Below, piece after piece: positions 1 to 9,683 of a stretch of 29,981 nucleotides of DNA. The DNA is from Zygnema cylindricum. Lineage: Eukaryota > Streptophyta > Zygnematophyceae > Zygnematales > Zygnemataceae. Position 1 is the first letter of the stretch; every line of letters begins with the position of its first letter. Position numbers and translations under genes: made by a program. Under the pieces are notes generated by a model, which worked only from the letters and a program-made list of their open reading frames with translations, was not told where the DNA came from and did no database searches. Location: assembly GCA_037447655.1 (NCBI GenBank), contig JBBHKE010003264.1, forward strand, positions 1 to 29,981. Direction: 5' to 3'.

Positions 1-586
1 GGCGCTAATCATAATTGAGGAAGGTTTGTTACTGGCCCGACAAAATGGAATAGTCTTCCAGTAAACGCTGCCAGTAGAATTTTACGTACATTTACTGGGA
101 CGGCCTAATGGAATTCCACCCTAATTCTTGTCATTTTCGGTGCTGACCAACGTTTTGTCGATGCGTCGTATTCGCGAATAGAAAAGAAACACGTGGATTC
201 AAAGATGATCGAGATAAAGGAACACGCGGCCGCGTTTTATGTAATGATCATAAGGCGTACTTATCGACTCACCAAGACAGCGACAGGTTTAGGGGTTCAT
301 ATTGGCGGGTAGGTCTTCGATTAATATGATTGGTCCGATAAATATATCGAATTTTATGGTTGATAGAAAATCGATGCTTAAGTACGAAGCCAATCATTGC
401 AAAATTTACGGACAGGCAGAAATACACAAAATTCTCAGAAAAATTGCTAGGTGGACACCCCAAATTGCTAATGCAAAAGAATTTCGTACGAAGTCGTACA
501 CTGTGAGGACAACTGCAGTACAGTACTGCATGATCACTGACCCAGCCCAAACCCGTCAAACTGTGTGGGTCCGTACTGATGGCCGC
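1..586. other. no gene recognised; unique-looking DNA
   Basis: Open frames here are short, have no recognisable motif and overlap on both strands, so I do not call a gene. A 15-bp perfect palindrome, GCAGTACAGTACTGC, lies near 523-537, and GTAC-containing words are frequent. The tract ends at the TA target site of the first MITE. Confidence 0.5.
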
Positions 587-588
587 TA

Positions 589-787
589 CACCGTGAATCG
601 TTAATAGCCTTATGTACGCTATATCGGCACCCCAAAATTTTGACATTGATACCTTAAATATAATAAAATACACTATTTAAAGAGGTGGACCATAATCCGC
701 CACGTCTCTTGGCACTAAATTATAATGAATGACGCTAATTTTTTCTTTACACTAATAATTTCTATACGCAAATAACGATTCAAGGTG
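589..787. mobile_element. TA-flanked MITE, copy A (199 bp)
   Basis: The left end begins CACCGTGAATCGTTAATAGC. The reverse complement of the right end begins CACCTTGAATCGTTATTTGC, about 17 of 20 matching. TA dinucleotides flank both ends (587-588 and 788-789), as expected for the two-base target duplication of the Tc1/mariner superfamily. It has no coding capacity. The ends match those of copies B to F in this window, so it belongs to the same family. Confidence 0.75.
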
Positions 788-789
788 TA

Positions 790-1909
790 CAGTAACAGGC
801 CTCCTAACAACGACGCCGCCGTCAATGCGGGTGGAACGTAAAGATTTTTTGGCAGCGGTCGATAAAAATTTTATCCGTTTTTAAAATGCCAAAACACGCT
901 AAGTCCAAGCCAAACTTAAAGGTCATTACCGTACGTCTTGGTGAATTGACATTCTGCGGAAAAGATTGGGGGGCGTTTTTGACTTATTCCTTTTTGTCAG
1001 AATTATGCGACCGACAAAAGCATTTATGGCACCGACACTCTCAGACTGGCAACCTTGGTAAAATTGTTAAGCGCACACTACCCAATAGGGGCGTTTGTCC
1101 GTTGAAATCAAGGGCCTTCGGTTTCGCTTCGTGTGTGACAATGGTAACGGACTAAAAAAACTGAAAAGGTGAAAAACACGTCTTTCCATTTAGAGCAGTC
1201 GACAAAAAAGTCAAAAAACTCAGAAACATCCGCGTCGCTTTGGTGTACCTGTGCGCAAAAAGACAAATTTCAGAACAGTGGTCTTTGTTTTCTTGGGCTT
1301 TCTTCGTTCTTTTCTTTCCTGTTTGTTTGTTTGTGAAATCTGAACTTTTTGCTTTTGCCCTTTTTTTTAAAAGGGCAAAGCGTCCTAGTCGCATTCGTCC
1401 CTGGTGACAACGATAATTGATCGTCGATTTTTTTGTGTAAGATCTTGAGCCGTTGAGTGATTTGAGTTTTGACTGGCTTTGGGTATGTCCCCATGTGCAT
1501 AAGTAAGGGTTTTTTTCTGTCGTTTTCCTGTAAAACTTAGCGCCGTACTGCCTAAGTTCCAACCGTACGAAGGAATCACAAATTTGTAGAGTACAATTTG
1601 CGTCATCCTCGAACTTAGCATGTACGAAAATTTGTCGTCTTGTGTTTTTCGAAGCACTTCGACGACAAAAAACGTCATCTTCAACCTTATCTTTAAAACA
1701 CATGCGCGATGTGATTTAAAATTAGGTTTTTTCGATTGACAAATAGGAACATAGATTCGCACGTGCCGTAATTTTCGAAAATTTTCCCACGATTTCCAAA
1801 GACAAAGAAAAGTACAGAATTCGCTATGTTTTGTCCGTTTGTATCCATGAAAGTACAGAATTCGTTTTGTTTTGTCGGGTTGTGTTAATTACGTTAATTT
1901 CTGTTTCAG
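790..1909. other. no supported gene; short tandem repeat near 1809-1891
   Basis: Several open frames (for example 886-1155 plus and 1152-1703 minus) show no domain, signal peptide or splice logic, and I reject them as genes. A sequence of about 33 bp starting AAGTACAGAATTCG and rich in TTTTGT occurs twice with a 41-bp period (about 1809 and 1850). The tract ends in a polypyrimidine run followed by TTTCAG at 1904-1909, which is a good splice acceptor. Confidence 0.4.
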
Positions 1910-2060
1910 GGGTCGGAAAAATCCAACACCATTTCACGAAAAAGTGAAAAAACTCGGAAGCCACAACTCGCACTCGCCGCACCTTCAAACTCTACCACCC
2001 CTTCCACCTTCAGGCGGCCCTAGTCCAGCGGTGATAAGGGGGAAAAAACAAACTGAGTGA
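1910..2060 (+). CDS. possible exon of unknown protein (terminal, or spliced at 2030)
   Basis: A strong acceptor (TTAATTTCTGTTTCAG, ending at 1909) is followed by an open frame of about 50 codons with a TGA stop at 2058-2060. The encoded segment starts GRKNPTPFHEKVKKLGSH and becomes rich in His, Ser and Pro, including LPPLPPSGG. Its G+C content is higher than the flanks. A possible donor, GCG|GTGATAAG, lies at 2030/2031, which would make it an internal exon ending on a codon boundary. The basic then proline-rich composition would suit a linker such as the juxtamembrane part of a receptor kinase. However, its phase does not join directly to the kinase exon at 25821, so any link would need a further exon. 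It may equally be the last exon of a gene lying to the left. No family is recognised. Confidence 0.25.
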
Positions 2061-2127
2061 TGTTTTCTGACCACTGCCAGAGGTACTTAAGCATTTATTT
2101 GGCTTTTATAAGTAAAAATATAATAGT

Positions 2128-2290
2128 TATAGGGGGAGAAGGAGAGTAAGAGGGGCAGAGGGTGTAAAGGAGATGGAGAGAGAGAGACAGGAAAAGGGGG
2201 AGGCGTAGAGAGAGATGGGAGAGGGAGTGAGGGAGGGGGAGAGAGACAGAGAGAGAGGGAGAGGGGGAACGAGGAAGGGAGAGGAAGAGA
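2128..2290. repeat. GA-rich simple repeat
   Basis: Nearly pure purine tract of imperfect GAGAGG and GGGAGA units on the plus strand. Frames through it are low-complexity Arg/Glu/Gly and are not genes. Confidence 0.85.
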
Positions 2291-3785
2291 TTTCTGTGTC
2301 TAACCTAAATTTTCTTAAATTGAATGTGCTCTATCTCACATGTGACAATGCGAAATTTGAAATACAATGGCATAAGTTTGTTGACCTTATTTTTGGCTTT
2401 TTTTCTGTACTTATCATCATTATTACTGTAAAGGAACTACTAATTCAAAAGCAGTAAAAAAAAAAAGTGGAATTAGAATGGTACCCTTATTGGAATAGGG
2501 TGATTGTAGTGGATTATACTCCGACCCCTTATAGAGTTTCGTTAACACCACTATTTTTAAATTTTCAACCAGAAAAACTCGCAACTGAATTAGTTTTTGT
2601 AATGATAATAGTGATAGGCAGCAACAGTTTAGTTGTAGGTTTTTGTCGATATGCCTATAATGTCACATGTTTATAACCTGTACTTACAATAAGATGTTAC
2701 TATTTCTTTGGAATAGAATATACCTATCTAACATGACAACTTCTTCAGCCCTACTTCCCTCTCCCCTCTCTTTTATGACAGGTACAACAGTTTAGTTGAT
2801 TTTGTGAAAAATAGCCTTGTTTGAAGATGCCTATCTTCTACTTATTTTTTAATTTAACGGAAAATCAGGATCCATTTGAAATCGATTCAACAATATAAAT
2901 CTGTGTTGCTTATTTTCGTAAGTATGCATATTTTTATAAGTTTATCAGTTTTCTCTCCTTTTTTGGTTAAAGTGAAACCACTTTACAACCCCTCCATAAT
3001 TATATTTAATTGGTCTCTTCCTTTCTATTCTTTCAAATAGCCAATGTCAAAGTAGACGGTTTCATTCTCCTGGTTCATATAACCCAACAGTTTTCCTTAA
3101 CCATCCTCCATCCCCTCCGATTCCCCCTCCCCCTTCCCATCGCCCTCCTTCTCTCCCTCTCCGTCACTATAATGTTATGGTTTCTCCACCATGCCTTGTC
3201 CCAAGTGCGTCAAGTCAATTTTATATTCAGACAAAATGTTGGGAAAATTTTCCGAGATAATACGATGTATTTTTTCTTTCCGAAAGAAGTCTAACACTAA
3301 AACTACATTACTTGTTATTTTTTCCGAAAGAAGTGTAAAACTAAAAGTACTCGTTAATTTTTCTGAGAGTTTCTCACAAAAGTGTGAAACTAACATTTTT
3401 ACGAATATTGTTTTTATCGCAAGTGAGGTCGGAGATAAAATTTTCAACCTGTCTAGTTTGGAGGACTCTTCTGTCACCGCTTGAAAACAAAATTGACCAC
3501 TTTGAATCGGTACAACACAAGCGAATACTTCACAATTTTGACAAAGAAAAGCGAGGAAATTAGTCGAAAAAGGTATGTTACTACTAATTTAATTTTTTTC
3601 TGTACACACCACCCTTATTAGTGTGTCCGTGTGTTTTTTGAGGTGAGAAAGATAGTCTAAAATCCGTCACAAGTGTCTGTTGAAATGCTAACTGTTCCTA
3701 CATGGAAGGAAAAAGTGATAATAAGAATAAAATGGTGATATAGTTCTACCGAAAAGCGAGGAAACAAGATATCAGTACAGGTCTA
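2291..3785. other. non-coding region with short internal repeats
   Basis: No gene is supported. At 3262-3400 a motif containing CCGAAAGAAGT occurs at 3280 and 3324 (44-bp period), with a more diverged unit after it. The 14-mer GAAAAGCGAGGAAA occurs at 3546 and again at 3751. A pyrimidine-rich stretch lies at 3103-3165. This region should contain the left end of the Harbinger element, but I could not identify a terminal inverted repeat in it. Confidence 0.45.
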
Positions 3786-3804
3786 CTTGCATGTAATACT
3801 TTAT

Positions 3805-3920
3805 AGAGAGTGAAAGAGGGGGAGAGGGAAAGGGAGAGGGTGGGAGGGAGAGGGAGAGGGAGAAGGAGAGGGAGAGGGAGAGGGAAGGAGAGAGGAGGGA
3901 GAGAGGGAGGGAGAGAGCCT
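3805..3920. repeat. GA-rich simple repeat upstream of the Harbinger Myb-like gene
   Basis: Imperfect GGGAGA and GAGAGG purine array. It lies in the presumed 5' untranslated or intronic part of the gene that starts at 4004. The GA content gives spurious low-complexity frames on both strands. Confidence 0.85.
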
Positions 3921-4003
3921 TCCTTTTGTTTTCTTTTCTTTCGTCATTAACCTTTACATTTTTTTTTTTCGTGTCACACACTCTTCTTTCCCTCACAGGA
4001 AAT

Positions 4004-5359
4004 ATGTCCGGAAATATGATAGAAAACACAACGAATATGCACACAAACGAAACAAATGTTCCTTTCGTGAACACAAAACCCTTTCCTACATCACCATCTT
4101 TATTGCATTCACCATCATCTTCTGTATCTCTCCCTACAATTTCTCCCCTAAATAATGCCAATTATTCTCCCTTTATTCAACGTAGCTCCCCTTTTCCTCC
4201 TCAGGTTTCCAGGAACCTAAATCCCTTTCTAAACACCTTGAGAACGCCATTCTCACCTTTGTACAACAACCTAATAGTTGCCTTACCTGCTCAGCCTGTA
4301 GTTGCCTCGAGTTCTGCATTATCTCCCACCCAAACATTATCTCCCACCCAAACAGTTTCCTTACCCCAAAAAAACATCAAGAGTCCACCAAAAAGAAAAA
4401 AATCAACAGGGAGCAAAGTAGTTGATAAGGGGTTATCATTGGAGAAAGAGAACTCAAGCCCAAGAAACAGAAACGGAAACTGGGAGCTATATGAAATGGG
4501 GATTTTGAACGATGCTAAAGAAGAAGAATTTTTACAAAGCCCCGAGAAAAGCGCTAAGGCCAAATTTGGGTCGAAAGTGGAAAAGTGGGAATACATCTCG
4601 GAAGCATTAAAAGAGAGAGGAGTTCAAAGGGATTGGAACTCCTGTGAAAAAAAGTGGAACAATATGACAAATGATTATAAAAAAATTAGGGACTACGGTT
4701 CTAAATCTGGAGTTGCTCTTTATTTCTCAATGACCAAGAAAGAAAGATCAGAAAACGGATTGCCGACTTCTTTTTCCCAGTTTTTGTTTGACAGGATGGA
4801 TAATTGGATGTCCAAAAGAGATGTTATAAACCCAAAAGTTACATGGGATACTGGTGATTTATTTCCAAGGGTTAACACGGAGTATGAGGATGAAGAAGAT
4901 ACAGTTATTTTGGATAGTAACCCAAAAAAATTTGGAGGAAGCGAAGATAGAATGAATGCGGGAGGGAGACCTTCGGGAGATGCTACATTTGAGAAAGGAG
5001 AAACAGTGGGAGAAGAGGAAGGAAGTGAAAAAAAAGGAGCAAGTGTTGGGTCTCCACCTTTTGGAGATAAGTTTATGACCGGGAGGAAAAGAAAAAGAGC
5101 CGGAAAACAAGGCCAGCATGACAATCCCGTATTTATCGCTCGAGAAATTGTCGAAAAGATGGATAAAACTATTGAAAAATCTAACAACCAGCAATTTCAG
5201 CAACAAAAGGAATCCAACCAGGAGCAATTCGAGAACCAGAACAAATTGCTTGATAAACAATTTCAACAGAATCAAGAAATAGTTGGAGCCATTGAGAAGA
5301 TTGTCAATGGAGTGATAACTGCAATTACGGCAACCACCGAAAAAATTATGAATGGATGA
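4004..5359 (+). CDS. PIF/Harbinger Myb/SANT-like DNA-binding protein (ORF1)
   Basis: A 451-residue protein from the first ATG (4004). The open frame extends upstream to 3926 but without an ATG. A polypyrimidine tract ending CCCTCACAG lies just before the start, suggesting a 5' UTR intron. The first ~125 residues are rich in Ser, Pro, Thr and Asn and look disordered. A basic nuclear-localisation-like stretch, PPKRKKS, follows near residue 130. Residues about 160-275 form a Myb/SANT-like (trihelix-type) domain with its spaced aromatics and the signature CEKKWNNMTNDYKKIRDY, then LPTSFSQFLFDRMDNWM. A second basic patch, GRKRKRAGK, and a Gln-rich predicted coiled coil close the protein. Such proteins accompany PIF/Harbinger transposases in plants and act with them in DNA binding and nuclear import. 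The partner transposase is 900 bp away in convergent orientation. There are no frameshifts or stops. Host trihelix factors are an alternative family, but the context favours the transposon role. Confidence 0.85.
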   Translation: MSGNMIENTTNMHTNETNVPFVNTKPFPTSPSLLHSPSSSVSLPTISPLNNANYSPFIQRSSPFPPQVSRNLNPFLNTLRTPFSPLYNNLIVALPAQPVVASSSALSPTQTLSPTQTVSLPQKNIKSPPKRKKSTGSKVVDKGLSLEKENSSPRNRNGNWELYEMGILNDAKEEEFLQSPEKSAKAKFGSKVEKWEYISEALKERGVQRDWNSCEKKWNNMTNDYKKIRDYGSKSGVALYFSMTKKERSENGLPTSFSQFLFDRMDNWMSKRDVINPKVTWDTGDLFPRVNTEYEDEEDTVILDSNPKKFGGSEDRMNAGGRPSGDATFEKGETVGEEEGSEKKGASVGSPPFGDKFMTGRKRKRAGKQGQHDNPVFIAREIVEKMDKTIEKSNNQQFQQQKESNQEQFENQNKLLDKQFQQNQEIVGAIEKIVNGVITAITATTEKIMNG

Positions 5360-6259
5360 TTTTTGATAGGTTTAGGTGTGTAAGATTTTTTAGTGATTAT
5401 ACAAAAAAATGCCTAGCATGGTTGGTTAAGGTTCAAGGGTCGAAGCTCAATTTAGAATGTTTTGTGTCGCTTCTGTGGAAAATCAAAGCATCTTCTAGCT
5501 TTTTGAGGTGTAGAAGGTGATACCTGGATTAAATGGTTTTTATTATAAAACTTTTGTTTTCGTTCGCATGGAAAGATAATGGATTGTTGGAAATTGAACC
5601 ATATTTCCGTTCATGAAGTTATTACAAGTTTTTCCCATTAATATAAATGTTATATTTTGTATACATATATATCATCGTGTGCAACTTGTATTTGTTGTTT
5701 AAGTGTTTGATCCTTAAGATTTTATTCCAAAAAATGTTTTCTTTTTTGTTTTTATCGTTTGGCAATCCCAAATTTGGCACATGGTCAAATGTTTGAAGGT
5801 GTTTATCAATACTTTCGCCTTGTTATATGGTATCGTTGTATTTAATAGATATCAATATTTATGGCTTCAATTTTTTAAGACGTAGACATATCAGTTGTTG
5901 ATTTAATGTTTTAATGTTTATTATATTTTCGAGATTGGCGTTCTAAACACATAAATGCTGAATTCTTACGTCAAAGTCTTAAGTATCTCAAAAGACCAAA
6001 AAACATTGTTTGAGCATACATATAGCACATAAAGACAACATGCAAAGATTGCATAAGGGTATGGTCAGGAATGAGTAAATTGGGTAACTTTTGTGCTTAA
6101 GATTGAAAACCCTCAAAAAGCAAATAAATCAATCAATATGAAATCCCAATGTAACATCTTCGAAAAAATATTCATGTTCTAAAATACAAAAAAAAAAAAA
6201 GGGGAACAAAATACAAACAAAAATTAACTAAACCCCTAAAGGAAACATCATCAACTCTA
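5360..6259. other. spacer between the convergent Harbinger genes
   Basis: AT-rich, with no long open frame. It holds the facing 3' untranslated regions. A run of about 12 A followed by GGGGAAC lies near 6188. No other structure is seen. Confidence 0.6.
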
Positions 6260-7780
6260 TTACACATCGACATCAATATCCATTCCATCGCTCATATCTT
6301 CGTCACTCCCATCATCATTAGAATCGTCGTTTCCATCGCTTTCAAGTGTCACCCTTTCTTCTTCTCGTTCTTCTTCCGTTGCGGTACCATAGGTTGCATT
6401 TTCATATAGGGCATTAGTGCCTTTATGCGAGAAGTAACGACATAATACATCCCTTATTATAGCCCCTTGGATTTTAGCAGAACAACAAGCTTTCGGTCTT
6501 TTTTCAACATCCCCACTTTCCCGTAGTTGTCTTTCTGGAGACGAACGAGAAGCCCTTTCGCGAACGCCTTTCAAGGCATTAGCTCGCTCTTTTTTAAACT
6601 CTAATTCCCAATCGATGTCTAGTTCACCTCTTGCAATAGAAATATTATGGAGAATACATGCCGCAAGAATACACGCCACCAATGTCTTCCTTTTCGGATG
6701 GTAGATTTTTAGAAGATGCCTCCACTGTGCCTTCAATTTCCCGAAGGCTCTTTCCACCACCATTCTTGCTGCAGAATGTTGGAAATTGAATATTTTTTGA
6801 GAAGCAGATAGTTTCAAACCGGGGTAAGGTACAATGAGATTAGGATGGAGTGCATACCCGGCATCTCCAACAAGAAAAGGAAACACTGTACTATTCCCCC
6901 ATTGCAATGTTTCCCCGCTTGTATTCATGCGTCTCTCGAAATTCATTCCCAATTTGGATCGCCTGAAAATCCTTGAATCATGCATAGAGCCCGGAGAACC
7001 CAAACTCAAGTCAATAAATCTCATCTTATTATCTACAACAGCTTGAACTACTGTAGAATATTTCTTCTTGGCGTCAAAATAGTCGATTGGCAAAAAACCC
7101 TTTCCTAAGGTAATTTCTATATGTGTGCAATCTATTGCACCCACACAATTTGGTATTCCTTTTTCTTTCTCAAAAAAATGTTTGATGTCTTGTACCTCGC
7201 TTTCTATGGGCCACCTAATCCAGTGATGAAGCTTTCTTGCAATGGCCAACATAACTTTATTCAAAACCCTGCCCACGGTTGAACGCCCGATACCAAACTG
7301 TTCCGCCGTACGTACGATACCCCCTTGATGCCCCAATCTCATCAGTGCTATTAACACTTGCTTTTCCACACTTAATTCTCTATTTTTAATGCGTTGAAGT
7401 CCAGGAGGTGGTTTAGTCGTGAGCTCGGTTTGTAGTTCATTCACCAGAAAACCAACAGTTTCTTTTGTAAGCCGGAAGAGTTGTCGAAAACGCTTATTAC
7501 TATACTGCGGCAATATCTCGTCAACCCAATGCAATGTTCTTGGTACAACGTAGTATTGTCCATCCTCATTGGGCTGCAAATTACATATTTGTTGGAGAAG
7601 CCCTCTTATGATATCCGGCATTACGTCCGCGATTACATCTCGAACATTTCCTTGGTTAAATCGGTTGTATAAAATTGACGACAAGAGTATTTTGTGTAAC
7701 ATTTGTAGTACCGCTGTTAATGCGGTGGTGACAATCTGATTCATGATTGCCATGCAACGAGTTTTTTTTTGGAAAGTCAT
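6260..7780 (-). CDS. PIF/Harbinger transposase (DDE_Tnp_4 type)
   Basis: A 506-residue protein from the first in-frame ATG (7780 on the minus strand). The open frame continues to 7816, but its first codon there is GTG, an unlikely eukaryotic start. Residues about 138-183 form a helix-turn-helix region (LSVEKQVLIALMRL, then FGIGRSTVGRVLNKVM). The RNase H-like catalytic core follows. The first Asp is in GAIDCTHIEI (D217), next comes GSPGSMHDSRIF, then the second Asp in LVGDAGYALHP (D306) and the Glu in VVERAFGKLKAQW (E343), 36 residues after the second Asp. All three metal-binding residues are present. The tail of about 40 residues is very acidic (Glu, then Asp/Ser). There are no stops or shifts. 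The host gene HARBI1/ALP1 shares this fold, but intact catalytic residues next to a Myb-like partner argue for an active transposon gene. Confidence 0.92.
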   Translation of the reverse strand: MTFQKKTRCMAIMNQIVTTALTAVLQMLHKILLSSILYNRFNQGNVRDVIADVMPDIIRGLLQQICNLQPNEDGQYYVVPRTLHWVDEILPQYSNKRFRQLFRLTKETVGFLVNELQTELTTKPPPGLQRIKNRELSVEKQVLIALMRLGHQGGIVRTAEQFGIGRSTVGRVLNKVMLAIARKLHHWIRWPIESEVQDIKHFFEKEKGIPNCVGAIDCTHIEITLGKGFLPIDYFDAKKKYSTVVQAVVDNKMRFIDLSLGSPGSMHDSRIFRRSKLGMNFERRMNTSGETLQWGNSTVFPFLVGDAGYALHPNLIVPYPGLKLSASQKIFNFQHSAARMVVERAFGKLKAQWRHLLKIYHPKRKTLVACILAACILHNISIARGELDIDWELEFKKERANALKGVRERASRSSPERQLRESGDVEKRPKACCSAKIQGAIIRDVLCRYFSHKGTNALYENATYGTATEEEREEERVTLESDGNDDSNDDGSDEDMSDGMDIDVDV

Positions 7781-7866
7781 CCTGCAAAATTGTGCAAACC
7801 TTCTAATGTTCAGCACTCAAATGTCAAAGAGGGACGGAATACATGGGAGAGGAGAGGAGGGGAGGA

Positions 7867-8766
7867 TGTGTTCAGCCCACATTTCAGCTGTATATTTTAG
7901 GTAAGTTACAAGTTAAGCCCACAATTCAGCTGTATTTTTTAGGTTAGTTACATGTTTAGCCCTCATTTCAGTAGTATATTCTAGGTTCAGTTTCAAGTTC
8001 AGCCCACATTTCAGCGGAATATTCTAGGTCAGGTACAAGTGCATCCCACATTTCAGCAAAATATTTGAAGTTCAGCCAACATTTCAGCAGTATATTTTCA
8101 GCCCACATTTCAGCAGAATATTACAAGTTCTGCCCACATTTCAGCGGAATATTCTAGGTCAGTTACAAGTTCAACCCACATTTCAACATAATAATTGAAG
8201 TTCAACCCACATTTCAGCAAAATATTTGAAGTTCAGCCAACATTTCAGCAGTATATTTTAGGTCAGCCCACATTACAAGTTCAACCCACATTTCAGCAGT
8301 AAATTACAAGTACAGCCCACATTTCAGCACAAGTACAGCCCACATTTCAGCAGTACATTTTAGGTCAGTCCACATTACAAGTTCAGCCCACATTTCCGCA
8401 GAATATTACAAGCTCAGCCCACATTTCAGCAGTATATTTTAGGTCATCCCTCATTAAAAGTTCAACCCACATTTCAGTATTATATTTCAAGTTCAGCCCA
8501 CATTTCAGCATTATATTTTAGGCTAGCCCACGTTACAAAAGTATTTTTAGGTCAGCATACATTACAAGAGTATATTTTAGGTCAGCCCACATTACAAGTT
8601 CAGCCCACGTTTCAGCAGAATATTACAAGTTCAGCCCACGTTGTTCAGCCCACTTTTCAGCACAATATTACAAGTTTAACCCACATTTCAACAGTATATT
8701 TTAGGTCAGCCCACATCTCAGCAGAAACATCCCACATTTCTGCAGAAACATTTCAGCAAAATATTA
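7867..8766. repeat. dense interspersed repeat array, core CCCACATTTCAGC
   Basis: Roughly 25-30 imperfect copies of a short core, CCCACATTTCAGC, alternate with linkers such as AGTATATTTTAGGTCAG and AATATTACAAGTTCAG. This gives mixed spacings of about 20 to 55 bp. It starts about 85 bp upstream of the transposase start and runs to about 8766. It is not a CRISPR: units are degenerate, linkers are also repetitive, and the context is eukaryotic. Such arrays near transposon ends can be subterminal binding sites. The position suggests that role here, but this is inference. Confidence 0.85.
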
Positions 8767-8789
8767 TAGTGCTCTGTTCCGAAATCATA

Positions 8790-8912
8790 TACATACATAT
8801 AAGTATGTATATATATATATATGTATGTTTATATGAATATACATATTGTGTGTATGCATGTATGTATGTATTTGTGCATATATATACAGTTATTTATGCA
8901 TACATATGTGTA
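8790..8912. repeat. degenerate TA/TG/CATA microsatellite
   Basis: Mixed TATA, TATG and CATA dinucleotide and tetranucleotide repeats follow the CCCACATTTCAG array. There is no coding potential. Confidence 0.8.
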
Positions 8913-9154
8913 GTTTTACAAAAGTAATTTCAAATGTTTTAGATGATTTTGACTTCTTTACATACCCTACTGAACGTTGTTTGTTGGACTTCACTTGAGC
9001 AGAATGGTGGTAAGCTCTCAATTTCGCCACAAGTCCTGTCGCGATCACGAGTAAAACCTGTTGACAATAGTCGAAAGAAAAACGTTCATTTCATGGTAGT
9101 TTCGCCATCAAAAACCTTTGTAAACCTATAAAAAGATCGGTTGCCTCCTTTGGG

Positions 9155-9209
9155 TAAAAAATCCCTCACTTATATTAGAGTTACCAACTCTAATAGAGGG
9201 TGGGCACTG
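9155..9209. mobile_element. possible collapsed TA-flanked MITE (hairpin relic)
   Basis: The reverse complement of the right end, CAGTGCCCACCCTCTATTAG, resembles the ends of the TA-flanked family (compare copy F, CACTGCCCATCGC), and TA follows at 9210-9211. The interior is a hairpin, TTAGAGTTACCAACTCTAA, at 9175-9193, with CCCTC and GAGGG outside it. This could be a copy that lost its centre. The left end is poor, so confidence is low. Confidence 0.3.
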
Positions 9210-9383
9210 TAGTCTCCACTAACTAATCTTGGTGCAACTCTCTCTGATTAGATTCTATTGAAATTTAGTTTTAAATTTGATAAAATGTCAAATTCATTTC
9301 TGAAACTCTAAAAAGAAAAAGATCCGACAAGAAGCAGGGATTAAAAAAATCCTAAACAAAGTTAAAAGTAAAAAATAACTCAC

Positions 9384-9666
9384 CTTCGGAATGGCCAGCA
9401 AAGCTTCTGTAAATTGTATTATTGCCAATTGTTTTCAAGACCCCAAAGTTGTCGCTAATTGCTCCTAATGGACCAAAAGTGCCACCTGTACCGCCTCCTC
9501 CTCCAAAGACCACCTGAATTTTCTCCAAGAGCCACTCAGAACCAACTAAAGCGGGAGCCTGTATTCTCTGTAAAAATCTCACAGCTCCACGTGGGCCTGT
9601 CTTCACAGCCAGTTGACCAATTTCCTCACCAAGTTCAAAATATTTCCATTGTCTTTCTGACACCAT
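9384..9666 (-). CDS. possible first or internal exon of an unknown gene
   Basis: On the minus strand an open frame of 94 codons begins at ATG 9666 and runs to a consensus donor, GAAG|GTGAGT, at 9384/9383. The protein segment starts MVSERQWKYFELGEEIGQLA and contains WLLEKIQVVF, a five-glycine run, and GNNTIYRSFAGHSEG. Its composition is balanced and protein-like, unlike the spurious frames nearby, and the polypyrimidine strand of the adjacent minisatellite could serve as acceptor. A second donor-like site, GTGAG|GTAAGA, lies upstream at 9917. The phase of the sequence before it does not join cleanly to this exon, so I could not build a gene. No family is recognised. It may be a captured gene fragment. 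Confidence 0.35.
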
Positions 9667-9683
9667 CCCCGTTTCCCATCAAG

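Larger units (their letters stand above)
4004..7780. mobile_element. PIF/Harbinger DNA transposon, minimal extent
   Basis: The span covers the two genes expected of an autonomous PIF/Harbinger element: a Myb/SANT-like protein (plus strand) and a DDE transposase (minus strand), tail to tail. The true ends must lie outside these limits. I searched 2.4-4.0 kb against 7.8-9.2 kb by eye and found no convincing inverted repeat with a TTA/TAA target duplication. Both genes are open, so the insertion is probably young or under selection. Confidence 0.75.

Noticed and set aside
1152-1762. Overlapping minus-strand frames of 183 and 125 codons
   Set aside because: No domain, mutually overlapping, Lys/Thr-rich from T-rich DNA, and no splice or start context.
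3926-4003. N-terminal hydrophobic extension of the Myb-like protein (signal-peptide look)
   Set aside because: It has no ATG and ends in CCCTCACAG, a splice acceptor. The hydrophobic look comes from a polypyrimidine tract.
7781-7816. Transposase start at the far end of the open frame
   Set aside because: The first codon there is GTG. The first ATG is at 7780 and fits eukaryotic initiation better.
7867-8766. CRISPR-like array
   Set aside because: Units are degenerate, spacers are repeated, spacing is irregular and the genome is eukaryotic.
2400-9200. Terminal inverted repeats for the Harbinger element, including the GGGTGCGTCTC end of the nested transposon
   Set aside because: No pair of matching ends with TTA/TAA flanks was found by eye. 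CAATTTTG-like matches were within coding sequence or low complexity.
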